Positions 1 through 7,359 of a stretch of DNA of 15,959 nucleotides are shown piece by piece. The notes below the pieces were generated by a model, which worked only from the letters and a program-made list of their open reading frames with translations, was not told the origin of the DNA and did not search any database. The stretch's first letter is position 1, and each line of letters begins with the position of its first letter. The position numbers and the translations under genes are program-made. The DNA is from an uncultured bacterium. GTDB taxonomy: Bacteria; Cloacimonadota; Cloacimonadia; Cloacimonadales; Cloacimonadaceae. The DNA is taken from the NCBI GenBank assembly GCA_937924555.1, contig CALDSN010000152.1, positions 1-15,959 of the forward strand. The letters run 5' to 3'.

Positions 1-48
1 TACGAGATCTGATCGTGACTGGAGTTCAGACGTGTGCTCTTCCGATCT
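1..48 (+). other. Illumina TruSeq index adapter left on contig end (artefact)
   Basis: These bases read as the tail of the P7 flow-cell primer (TACGAGAT), a six-base index (CTGATC, the reverse complement of TruSeq index 9, GATCAG) and the complete 34-base Read 2 primer site ending in GCTCTTCCGATCT. The match is seen directly against the well-known adapter sequence. Genomic sequence starts at base 49. The adapter creates a false GTG start at base 34 that joins in frame to pyrE. Confidence 0.98.
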
Positions 49-420
49 ATTGTCCTTGCGTTTCAGACTGCCTTAGTTATGCATAAGTCTTTCATCTTCA
101 CCCAGCGGAAAGATGGTGAGATGAGCATTCGCAGTGGCTTCGACCTTAGTAAGCTAAAGAAAGTTGCTGTTATTGAGGATATCTTATCAACCGGCGGAAG
201 CATCAATGAGGTTCTTGCTTGTTTAAAGGAAAACAACATTGAAGTTGCTGTAATTGGTGTATTGGTAGATAGAAGCGGTGGCAAACTGCAGTTCCCTGCT
301 CCTTTGGAGAGCTTGCTTTGCTTAGAAATCCCCGCGTGGGAAGCCGATGATTGCGAACTGTGTAAACAAGGCATACCCCTCCATCGCCCGGGGAGTAGCG
401 ACAAGAAACCAACTGCCTGA
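49..420 (+). CDS. pyrE: Orotate phosphoribosyltransferase, 5'-truncated by contig end
   Basis: About 123 C-terminal residues of PyrE, which joins orotate to PRPP to make orotidine 5'-monophosphate in cytosolic pyrimidine biosynthesis. The PRPP-binding motif of type I phosphoribosyltransferases is clear (VAVIEDILSTGGS, bases about 163-201). Before it lies the segment FTQRKDGEMSIRSGF, typical of the catalytic-loop region of this family. The end, WEADDCELCKQGIPLHRPGS, matches the C-terminal tail of the roughly 190-residue archaeal/thermophile-like PyrE branch, in which the acidic-Cys-x2-Cys segment precedes GIPL. The N-terminal third is missing because the contig ends in adapter; nothing suggests the gene is broken in the genome. 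The TGA stop shares one base with the ATG of the next gene, so the two are probably cotranslated. Confidence 0.9.
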   Translation: MVLAFQTALVMHKSFIFTQRKDGEMSIRSGFDLSKLKKVAVIEDILSTGGSINEVLACLKENNIEVAVIGVLVDRSGGKLQFPAPLESLLCLEIPAWEADDCELCKQGIPLHRPGSSDKKPTA

Positions 421-1904
421 TGCCCGATATTCACATTGTCACCTTCTCTGGAGAACATGCCAAGCAGATTATTGCTGCTTTGAAGTTTTATTCCAACGCT
501 TCAAAAAGCAATCTGCACTTGCATTGTCCATCCCTCACCATCGAGCAGAACATCCCTGAATATTTGTCCCTTAAAACATACGCCAAGCCTGAGGATTTGG
601 TTGATGCAGTTAAAGGCAAAAGTGAGAACAGACTATATGCAGGACTAGGTGACTTCACAACGTTCTGTGAAATCGAAGGGACTTACGCCAATACTCTTGC
701 CCTGCATCCCGAAGCAAGCTTGGTTCTGCAGCACCCCGATGATGTCATCCCAAGAGATAAGCTGTGCTTTCTGGCTTCTGAGTCAAATCTAACTGACAAG
801 TTAGAGGCAAAGGTATATACCGGCATAACTGAATATCGCACAAAGCATGGGAGGGATGAATTGCTGATGACCAGGAATGTGGACCTTCTACATACCTTGC
901 TAAATGTCGATACTGTCAATTGGATTGTCTGCCATCCAGCCCACAATGCTCTTAATCTTGCTTTAGAGCTATGGGATGACCCCATCAACCACATACAGGA
1001 TACCCTGAACATATTCGTGGAACTGCAACTTCATAAACTTAGTGGGACTGCCTATGCAAAATGGATACAAGAGTTAAATACACTACGCACGAACAATACA
1101 CATTCCTATTCCTTCTTCGCTAAGCACTATGACGAGTATATGTCTCATGTGGTTTACGATAAATGGGTTCAGCGTATTCTGGGATGGTACAGTCTTTATA
1201 GCAAGCTAAAACTGGAAAGAATCCTTGAACTTGCCTGTGGTACAGCCAATGTCTCTAACCGTTTAGTTTTTCAGGGCTACCTTGTCGATGCATGTGACCT
1301 CTCATCTGAGATGCTCTTTGAAGCAGATAAGAAGCCATTGAAGCCCAACCTCTATCGCGCTTCACTGACAGACCCAATTCCTGCAGTTGATTACGATTTG
1401 ATTCTTTGCATGTTTGACAGTGTGAATTACTTATGCAAGTCCTCTGAAATCAGCAAGATGCTGGAGGAAGTGCACAAATCCCTTAAGGATGATGGACTCT
1501 TTATCTTTGACATATCCACTGTATTCAACTCCGAGGAAAACTTCGCAGACATCTGCAACCTAAACCAACACAAAGAAGGCTATTTGGTTCACAAGGCTTG
1601 GTTTGATCCCGATAAAGCTCGTCAATATTCAGCTTTGACCAGCTTCAAGAAGGGCTTCATTGGCTACAGTTACCAATACGAAATCCACAAACAACGGGTG
1701 TATCTCTGCCAGGAACTTATTACGCTTATTGAAAAATCCCCCCTTAAGCTGAAAGCCATTCATAGCAGTGAGAGCAAGATAAACTTCTTCCCCCGACACA
1801 CCTACGGGTTGGATGATAAATACTCCCGTCTTTTCTTCGTTTTACGACGTGAACCAAGTGTCAGGTTGCCCTGCTATCAGCCCTCTTTACCTACGGGATA
1901 TTGA
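420..1904 (+). CDS. Class I SAM-dependent methyltransferase with unrecognised N-terminal domain
   Basis: This 494-residue protein has two parts. Residues about 235-475 form a class I methyltransferase: motif I is ILELACGTANVS (268-279), the ribose-binding acidic residue is D293 in DACDLSSEML, and motif IV-like YDLILCMFDSVNYL follows, close to the small-molecule methyltransferases that read DLSxEML and FDSxNYL. Residues 1-230 I do not recognise. They alternate short beta and alpha stretches (DIHIVTFSG; NWIVCHPAHNALNLALELW), suggesting a Rossmann-like or other alpha/beta fold, with no signal peptide or membrane segment. Substrate unknown. The start codon overlaps the pyrE stop by one base (TGATG), and the 3' end overlaps the longest reading of rnhB by 92 bases. 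Operon position between a pyrimidine gene and RNase HII does not reveal the substrate. Confidence 0.8.
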   Translation: MPDIHIVTFSGEHAKQIIAALKFYSNASKSNLHLHCPSLTIEQNIPEYLSLKTYAKPEDLVDAVKGKSENRLYAGLGDFTTFCEIEGTYANTLALHPEASLVLQHPDDVIPRDKLCFLASESNLTDKLEAKVYTGITEYRTKHGRDELLMTRNVDLLHTLLNVDTVNWIVCHPAHNALNLALELWDDPINHIQDTLNIFVELQLHKLSGTAYAKWIQELNTLRTNNTHSYSFFAKHYDEYMSHVVYDKWVQRILGWYSLYSKLKLERILELACGTANVSNRLVFQGYLVDACDLSSEMLFEADKKPLKPNLYRASLTDPIPAVDYDLILCMFDSVNYLCKSSEISKMLEEVHKSLKDDGLFIFDISTVFNSEENFADICNLNQHKEGYLVHKAWFDPDKARQYSALTSFKKGFIGYSYQYEIHKQRVYLCQELITLIEKSPLKLKAIHSSESKINFFPRHTYGLDDKYSRLFFVLRREPSVRLPCYQPSLPTGY

Positions 1905-2475
1905 GTATCTCAATACCCATGGCGACTTTGCCGGTATTGATGAAGCAGGAAGAGGTACATTAGCAGGTCCCGTAGTTGTTGCTGCTGTTTGCTTGGACTA
2001 TAGTACAATTATTGCCGGACTAAACGATTCCAAGCTGTTAAGCCCCAAGAAGCGTGCAGAGCTATACGACGCTATTATTCTCCATGCCAAAGCTTATGCG
2101 ATTATGGAGATTGACAACCACATTGTTGATGAAAAGAACATCCTTCAAGCTACATACTTGGGCTTTGAAGCCGCCTACTCTGCACTTGACCCCCAACCTG
2201 CTCTATGCTTGATTGATGGAAACAGGATTCCTGCCTCCATGCTGAGCTTCGCATCCAGTGTTGTCAAAGGAGACAGATTGCATGCTTCCATTGCTGCTGC
2301 TTCCATCCTGGCAAAGGTTCATAGGGATCGACTGATGGATGTGTTTGACACACAGTATCCTCAGTATGGCTTCGCCAAGCATAAAGGCTATGCCACTCAA
2401 GAGCACTGCCGCGCAATACACTCCCTTGGCTTTTGCGAAATTCACAGAACCAGCTTCCGTGTTCCTATCCGTTAA
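1813..2475 (+). CDS. rnhB: Ribonuclease HII
   Basis: Cytosolic endonuclease that cuts RNA in RNA-DNA hybrids and removes single ribonucleotides misincorporated in DNA. The DE pair of the active site is in GIDEAGRGTLAGPVVVAAV (D43, E44 counting from base 1813), the third acid is in LIDGN, and the fourth is in KGDRLHASIAAASILAKVHRDRLM. These match the family's four carboxylates. The usual GPLAGP is GTLAGP here. The start is uncertain: ATG at 1813 would overlap the methyltransferase by 92 bases and add an unconserved leader. GTG at 1858 (205 residues) leaves about 27 residues before the DE pair, including a family-like LYLRDIEYLNTHGDFAG, and is the likelier true start. No strong Shine-Dalgarno sequence precedes either. 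Confidence 0.93.
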   Translation: MINTPVFSSFYDVNQVSGCPAISPLYLRDIEYLNTHGDFAGIDEAGRGTLAGPVVVAAVCLDYSTIIAGLNDSKLLSPKKRAELYDAIILHAKAYAIMEIDNHIVDEKNILQATYLGFEAAYSALDPQPALCLIDGNRIPASMLSFASSVVKGDRLHASIAAASILAKVHRDRLMDVFDTQYPQYGFAKHKGYATQEHCRAIHSLGFCEIHRTSFRVPIR

Positions 2476-2550
2476 TCTCACAACCGTTTCGACCCTCCAT
2501 TGATTGTATTTCCATTCTAACTGTCTTGTTTACTAAATCCGAGCTAATTC

Positions 2551-2598
2551 CCTCGTGACTCCCTCATCCGACCCGGGAATCACGAGAGAGTCATGAGG
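2551..2598. repeat. Imperfect inverted repeat downstream of rnhB
   Basis: Arms at 2551-2567 and 2582-2598 (17 bases each, starting CCTCGTGACTC and ending GAGTCATGAGG) pair with three non-Watson-Crick positions, one of them a G-T pair, around a 14-base centre. A second register, CTCGTGA 2552-2558 against TCACGAG 2580-2586, is also possible. No T-run follows, so it is not a typical intrinsic terminator. It could be a dispersed intergenic palindrome or an mRNA-end hairpin. Confidence 0.6.
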
Positions 2599-2680
2599 CA
2601 ATGATCTGCGAAAATTGTTAGTGAGGTTATGGGTGATATCTCAGATCTGTAGTATAGCGATAGCCGAAAGCCATAAGATG

Positions 2681-2706
2681 GCATACAAATTGCTTGACTT
2701 GTATGC
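2681..2706. repeat. Perfect 8-bp palindrome upstream of the exported-protein gene
   Basis: GCATACAA (2681-2688) is the exact inverse of TTGTATGC (2699-2706), with a 10-base spacer. It ends 47 bases before the ATG at 2754. Its size and position suit either a dimeric-regulator operator or a 5'-leader hairpin; sequence alone does not choose between them. Confidence 0.4.
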
Positions 2707-2753
2707 ATAGAAATGCTCTGATGACCCAAAGAAAAAACGCCACTGGAGAATAC

Positions 2754-5700
2754 ATGAAAAGAACACTTACTACCATCATGGTATTGTTGTTACTCATCCC
2801 CCTGTTCGGTTTTGTGGAGGAAACTGCATCCCTGAAGAACTTCCTCTTTGGATCTGAACCGGCTTGTTCTTACGACAAATGGGTGTCCCATCTTGCCGAA
2901 GGTATAGCATATCCCGGATATAACACCTATGCCCCTTATGACAGGCAGCTTAGCGGATTTGGGAATTATGTAACACCAAGCTCAGCTCAGTTGACCAGTT
3001 GGGGAACAATTGTTGACCTGTTCTTGGCGGGGGACTTTGAATCCGCCCAGCTTGCAATTGATAATGCTACATTCCCCTACGAGATTGTTCTTTTTCATGA
3101 TATTGATACCAATAGGACATACTACCTCTTACGTGAGATCCCCAATAACAGCTTCACAGACAATAATAACACTCCAGACACTTACGACGATGAGACGGGT
3201 GCATTTGCCTATGGGTGGGGGCTTTATGTATATAATCCCCAGGCAACCAGACCAATCATAATAACCGTCCCTCATCCTTGCGATGACTTTCCCACGCCCT
3301 ATATTGGTTATGAAGCGCTCAAGATTTGGGATGCCAGATTCTTACTCATAAACGGAGCCGGAAGAGAAGTAAAATGGACACAGGTTGGCACTTATACAAA
3401 CTCCAAGACTCTCTCCGATCCCACCCGAGTTGCAGCTCACCCTTTTAACACGGCATACAAGAAGTTTGCTGATAAAGTTCGTTTAGATTTCGACACATTG
3501 GAGTTCTCCCCCCAAATACACTCCTATGATTGGAACATTCACGCAGGATTTGCCAGTAATCAGATCTCAGCGGGAAATCCACGAAATTGCCCGAACCTCC
3601 CCATCAGAGACTTATCCAGTTTGAAACGGGATATGATAAACATGGGGAGCGACCTCATGATCCCTGCTAATACCATCGGCATCCATAGCCCCGTCTATCT
3701 TAATGATTACTATGCCGTTAACTATACGACCCATGACTTTACCTTCCAAGATGGTGAACTGGAATATGCGGTGAACCCAAACATAGACCTACCTGCATAT
3801 CAATACAACCAGCAAATGACTTACACCCAAAGTGGCACAACCGACTATGATGTGTACGAGCCGTTCTTTCATGTGGAAATGGACGAGCTGCCCAACTGCT
3901 ATGAGATTACCGACAATACCTATAAATGGTTCTATGGCTGGAATGAGAATGCACAGCGATGGGACTATGATAATGTGATGACAAACTTCCTAAGCTATTA
4001 TTTGCGTTGGGTGCGTGACCTTGATATAGTTATGGACGATATGTTCAATATGGATGATAGCCTTACTCCCCCAGCACCCCAGAATCTTTACGTGCAAAAC
4101 CAATCCCTTACCTCCATAACTCTGGGCTGGACTAAGACCGATTCCTACGACTTCGATACCTATGAGGTTTTGTACGCCACCGAGCCAATTAGTGATGCCA
4201 ACTACTCCGTGTTTAGTCGCACTAACAATCCCTATCTGGCATCTCCTGACTGTGAACTTATCACCGTTACAGGACTTAATAACGCCAATAACTACTATTT
4301 CCAAGTTCGTGCCAAGGACAAGAATGGTAACCTCTCACCCCTCTCCAACGAAGTTACCACCATCCCTGCTCCTGCCAATATTACCGGCTTCTATGCATAT
4401 GGCATGGATGCAAGTGTCCGCTTGAATTGGACTGTATCCGGGCAGAACTTTAACCAAGGATTCACCGTTTACCGCAAGAGTGCCACCTCAGATTATGTCA
4501 TGGTGGATTCATATCTCACCAATATGTCCCTTTCCAATTCCACAGGAACTAACTTCGAGTGGTGGGATAATAACGTAGTAAATGGCGACAATTGGACTTA
4601 TATGATCAGCTCCACCAATCTCAATGGTCAGGAATTCAACTATAATTATCCTGCCAGTGCATCACCACAACCCTTGCACCGCATCTATGTACGTGATGCA
4701 GCAGGTACTTTGGAGGATTCCATTACTTTCTCGCAGAACGCTTACGCCTCGGATGGACAGGATACCTATTATGATGTTAGCAAGTCCACCCCCTCTGCCA
4801 GCACCTATGTTTGGAATGCATTCTGGGAACAATACTGGGGAAACAACGGCACTCACCTTACTCGGGAAATCAAAGGTGGTTACAACATCGATCTTGATGT
4901 AAAGACCTGGGTTATGCGTGTGCGCTCCACTCAGACTAATCAGCCTTTGTTCATCAGTGCCTCCTCGGACTTTAACCGTGCAGAGAAGTTATACCTTTAC
5001 GATAATGGTACAGGTTCTTGGCACAATCTCTTCACCGGTCCCTACCAATTCACCGTAGCAAACACAGACAACCGCACCATGACTTTGTACTGGGGTAACC
5101 TACAGCCCAAGGTTACTCACACCAATCAAAGCAATAAGCTTTTCCAGGGTGGAAGCCAAGCCTCATTTATGTGGAGCAATCAAAACAACTTCCTAACCCA
5201 AAACCTCGACCTCTATATCAAGAATGCCACGGACAGTCTTTTCTTGGCAAGCGGTGTTCCTGCAACAAACACATCGTATAGCTTCACAGTCCCACAGGAT
5301 ATTGATATGCCGGGTGCAAAGTTCTATATTAATGTTCACGCGGTGGACGGTTTGGTAAGCACCTATGCCTCGCCATACACTTTTGCCCTTGTTCCTGCCA
5401 CGAACATCCTATACATGGAACCCGGTTGGCATATGGCAAGCTCTCCCTGGAGTACTCTTGTCCCTTCTGTTACTGAAGTATTCGGCGCAGGCTCATCTGC
5501 ATACACCAGCTCGATTGATAGTCCATGGTTGCAACAGGAGTCTTTCCTGTTTGGTTCTTCCTATTGGGTGAATCTCCCAGGCGAGACAATCTATAGCTCC
5601 AATGCCACCATCAGTTCCACAGAGGTTACCTATGCACTGCAACCCGGGTGGAACTTCATCCCCAATCCTCACTTAATCAGTTACCCGCTCAGCACCTTAA

Positions 5701-6668
5701 GATTTACTGTAAACAACCAGCTTTTCCGTTTCGGCGAAGTAATCTCCCAGAAGCTTATTTCCCCCGCTGTATATGTTTACCGTAATGGAGCATACATTGT
5801 TCCTACCGAGATATTGCCCTACGAGTCGCTATATGTGAAGTATTATGGCAACCCCACTGTTGGCGGATATATCAGCTTCTATCCATATTTTACCGCACCT
5901 GTGATCAATCCCCCCGATCCCAACTGGCAGTACAGAATTGATATCAGCAGTGAGACACTTGATTCTGACGGTTTTGTTCTCGGTGCCAGTCCCATTGCCT
6001 CGGATGGATATGATTTTAAGCTGGATACTCCCACTGCTCCCGAAAAGCACTTCCCCTCTCTTAGAACTTATCTAACCCGCGAGAATCCTGAGGATGTGCT
6101 GTTCACCGATACCAAGCTTAGAGCTGAATTCAGATCACCCTTCAGTGCAATTGCCGAACAAGCCAAGACATGGGACTTCACCTTTGTTACGCCCGATACT
6201 AACCCCGTGAATATCGCAGTTACGGGCATAAACATCCCTCAAGGCTACGGGATGCAGATATTCCTGGATAACAACACCATCACCTACTCTCCAGGGCTGA
6301 ACTATATCTACACCCCCAGTTCTGCAGGGGAACACCACGGTCAGATTGTGGTAACCAATTACCCTGTAAGCAACAGCGATCTGCTCCAAACTCCCATCAG
6401 CGGTTTGCAGGTTTACCCTAATCCCTTCAATCCCAGCACTACAATTGCCTTCTCCACTCCTATAAGCTCTGTTGTTAATGTCGAGCTATACAACATCCGT
6501 GGTCAGAAGGTGCGCAACCTGCATCAGGGAACCCTAGGTAGCGGTAACCATAAACTGGTATGGGATGGAAAGGATGATCATGGCAGAACCGTTGGTAGCG
6601 GTGTTTATTTCGCTCGCATCAATGCTGACAAACACAAACAAACTGTCAAAATGGTGTTGATGAAATAG
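2754..6668 (+). CDS. Large exported multidomain protein with C-terminal sorting domain; possible M14-like hydrolase
   Basis: A 1,304-residue protein. I start it at ATG 2754, not the upstream TTG at 2694, because GGAG lies five bases before it and it opens directly with a signal peptide (MKRTLTTIMVLLLLIPLFGF). Residues about 35-420 hold VPHPCDDFPT (H174), DPTRVAAHPF and QIHSYDW (H256), resembling the zinc HxxE, DxNR and HSY motifs of carboxypeptidase-like (M14/N-formylglutamate amidohydrolase) enzymes; this is tentative. A fibronectin type III domain (about 441-540) and a second FN3-like domain (541-640) follow. A beta module with the core ASDGxDxxxD occurs twice (about 642-780 and 1058-1197), flanking two GW-type repeats (PGWHM near 891, PGWNF near 965). 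Residues 1218-1304, from VYPNPFNPSTTI to GSGVYFARI and the last KMVLMK, form an FlgD-like Por/type IX sorting domain. Likely cell-surface or secreted. Confidence 0.85.
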   Translation: MKRTLTTIMVLLLLIPLFGFVEETASLKNFLFGSEPACSYDKWVSHLAEGIAYPGYNTYAPYDRQLSGFGNYVTPSSAQLTSWGTIVDLFLAGDFESAQLAIDNATFPYEIVLFHDIDTNRTYYLLREIPNNSFTDNNNTPDTYDDETGAFAYGWGLYVYNPQATRPIIITVPHPCDDFPTPYIGYEALKIWDARFLLINGAGREVKWTQVGTYTNSKTLSDPTRVAAHPFNTAYKKFADKVRLDFDTLEFSPQIHSYDWNIHAGFASNQISAGNPRNCPNLPIRDLSSLKRDMINMGSDLMIPANTIGIHSPVYLNDYYAVNYTTHDFTFQDGELEYAVNPNIDLPAYQYNQQMTYTQSGTTDYDVYEPFFHVEMDELPNCYEITDNTYKWFYGWNENAQRWDYDNVMTNFLSYYLRWVRDLDIVMDDMFNMDDSLTPPAPQNLYVQNQSLTSITLGWTKTDSYDFDTYEVLYATEPISDANYSVFSRTNNPYLASPDCELITVTGLNNANNYYFQVRAKDKNGNLSPLSNEVTTIPAPANITGFYAYGMDASVRLNWTVSGQNFNQGFTVYRKSATSDYVMVDSYLTNMSLSNSTGTNFEWWDNNVVNGDNWTYMISSTNLNGQEFNYNYPASASPQPLHRIYVRDAAGTLEDSITFSQNAYASDGQDTYYDVSKSTPSASTYVWNAFWEQYWGNNGTHLTREIKGGYNIDLDVKTWVMRVRSTQTNQPLFISASSDFNRAEKLYLYDNGTGSWHNLFTGPYQFTVANTDNRTMTLYWGNLQPKVTHTNQSNKLFQGGSQASFMWSNQNNFLTQNLDLYIKNATDSLFLASGVPATNTSYSFTVPQDIDMPGAKFYINVHAVDGLVSTYASPYTFALVPATNILYMEPGWHMASSPWSTLVPSVTEVFGAGSSAYTSSIDSPWLQQESFLFGSSYWVNLPGETIYSSNATISSTEVTYALQPGWNFIPNPHLISYPLSTLRFTVNNQLFRFGEVISQKLISPAVYVYRNGAYIVPTEILPYESLYVKYYGNPTVGGYISFYPYFTAPVINPPDPNWQYRIDISSETLDSDGFVLGASPIASDGYDFKLDTPTAPEKHFPSLRTYLTRENPEDVLFTDTKLRAEFRSPFSAIAEQAKTWDFTFVTPDTNPVNIAVTGINIPQGYGMQIFLDNNTITYSPGLNYIYTPSSAGEHHGQIVVTNYPVSNSDLLQTPISGLQVYPNPFNPSTTIAFSTPISSVVNVELYNIRGQKVRNLHQGTLGSGNHKLVWDGKDDHGRTVGSGVYFARINADKHKQTVKMVLMK

Positions 6669-6695
6669 CCCCATAACTCATCAACCAATTTATAG

Positions 6696-6728
6696 AAAAC
6701 CCTGAGCTTCGGTTCAGGGTTTCTTTTT
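6696..6728 (+). terminator. Rho-independent terminator with UUCG tetraloop
   Basis: An 11-bp stem (6697-6707 with 6712-6722, one G-T pair) closes a C(UUCG)G loop and is followed by CTTTTT (6723-6728), 28 bases after the stop of the exported protein. Four A's precede the stem, giving a T-run on the opposite strand as well, so it may also stop the convergent folA operon transcript. Confidence 0.9.
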
Positions 6729-6753
6729 GTAATCTTGCAAATCTCGTGGATGA

Positions 6754-6818
6754 ATTACACTATAACTACGGACTCAATACGCTCTTTGCCCGTAACAAGT
6801 CCGTAGTGATAGCGTAAT
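6754..6818. repeat. Long imperfect inverted repeat between convergent genes
   Basis: Arms at 6754-6774 and 6798-6818 (21 bases each) match at all but two positions, including an uninterrupted ten-base block ACTACGGACT / AGTCCGTAGT next to the 23-base loop. No T-run follows on either strand. It sits 26 bases after the terminator and 61 bases from the folA stop. It may be a dispersed intergenic palindrome or a structured end of the leftward transcript. Confidence 0.65.
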
Positions 6819-6879
6819 GATACCAAGGGGTGGTTGTTAAATGATCATGAATATGTTGAGGGCGTGATGAGGTTAGGGC

Positions 6880-7359
6880 TTAATGCAAACGCTTTAGGAT
6901 AGTGAAGTTTAGCTTATACCCGCTTACGCTATACAGAGTTGATTCATGAGATTTTTGCCAATTATGTAATTCGAAGGGAGGAAACAATGTATCACCTTCA
7001 AAGTCGGCATCAATATGCGTGAGATACAGATAATCAGCAAGGGGAAGAAACAGGCGAAAAAGCTCTGCCCCTCCAATGATGAAAAGCTGTTCAGATGCAG
7101 CTAGAGACACAATATCCTCCACACTATGCACAATCTCTGCCTCTTCAGCAAGAAAGTCATGCCTATGGCTGAGGACGATGTTACGCCGCAGGGGAAGTGC
7201 TTTACCCAGAGAAAGCCATGTTTTACGCCCCATTACTACGGTGTTATGGATGGTATGCTGCTTGAACCAAGCAAGATCTTCGGGAATGTGCCAGGGGAGC
7301 TTGCCCTTAATCCCAATCACATTGTTCTTGGCTATGGCTGCGATGAGGGAGATACTCAG
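6880..7359 (-). CDS. folA: Dihydrofolate reductase, apparent CTG start
   Basis: NADPH-dependent reduction of dihydrofolate to tetrahydrofolate. Seen in sequence: ISLIAAIAKNNVIGIKGKLPW (beta strand A and Met20-type loop), HIPEDLAWFK with the catalytic acid D28 (numbered from CTG), VVMGRKTW, LPLRRNIVLS, LFIIGGAELF and the late HIDADFEGDTLFP, in normal order. The first ATG/GTG/TTG in frame is GTG at 7320, which would give 146 residues and delete the first strand, although the conserved ISLIAAIAKNN is encoded upstream. No other standard start exists before the upstream stop at 7384-7386. CTG at 7357-7359 gives 159 residues, the usual length, overlaps the mlaF TGA as CTGA, and has GGTGGGG five bases before it. 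Alternatively ATC at 7351-7353 is used, or the CTG is a sequence error for ATG. Confidence 0.9.
   Translation of the reverse strand: MSISLIAAIAKNNVIGIKGKLPWHIPEDLAWFKQHTIHNTVVMGRKTWLSLGKALPLRRNIVLSHRHDFLAEEAEIVHSVEDIVSLAASEQLFIIGGAELFRLFLPLADYLYLTHIDADFEGDTLFPPFELHNWQKSHESTLYSVSGYKLNFTILKRLH

Larger units (their letters stand above)
2476..2753. other. Intergenic spacer between rnhB and the exported protein
   Basis: A 278-bp stretch with no credible gene. It carries two inverted repeats (2551-2598 and 2681-2706, listed separately) and the ribosome-binding site of the next gene, GGAG at 2745-2748. A TTGACT hexamer occurs at 2694-2699, but no convincing -10 box stands at the right distance, so I do not call a promoter, although one must lie here if the exported protein has its own transcript. 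Confidence 0.6.
6669..6879. other. Intergenic region between convergent transcription units
   Basis: A 211-bp spacer between the rightward exported-protein gene and the leftward folA gene. It contains the terminator (6696-6728) and the 21-bp-arm inverted repeat (6754-6818); I see no gene in it. Confidence 0.8.

Noticed and set aside
34..48. GTG start of pyrE at base 34
   Set aside because: It lies inside the sequencing adapter; the conserved pyrE start is missing from the contig.
63..458. 131-codon open frame on the minus strand over pyrE
   Set aside because: It overlaps a conserved phosphoribosyltransferase on the other strand and shows no recognisable protein features.
2551..2598. Intrinsic terminator for the pyrE-rnhB operon
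   Set aside because: No T-tract follows the stem and several positions are mismatched, so it is listed only as an inverted repeat.
2694..2722. Promoter with TTGACT -35 box
   Set aside because: The hexamer at the expected -10 spacing (around CTCTGAT) is poor, and sigma-factor consensus for this phylum is uncertain.
2694..2753. Upstream TTG start adding 20 residues to the exported protein
   Set aside because: It would put charged and polar residues ahead of a clean signal peptide, while ATG 2754 has its own GGAG site.
7318..7320. GTG 7320 as the folA start
   Set aside because: It removes the conserved first beta strand, which is encoded in frame just upstream, and leaves the enzyme 13 residues short of the usual length.
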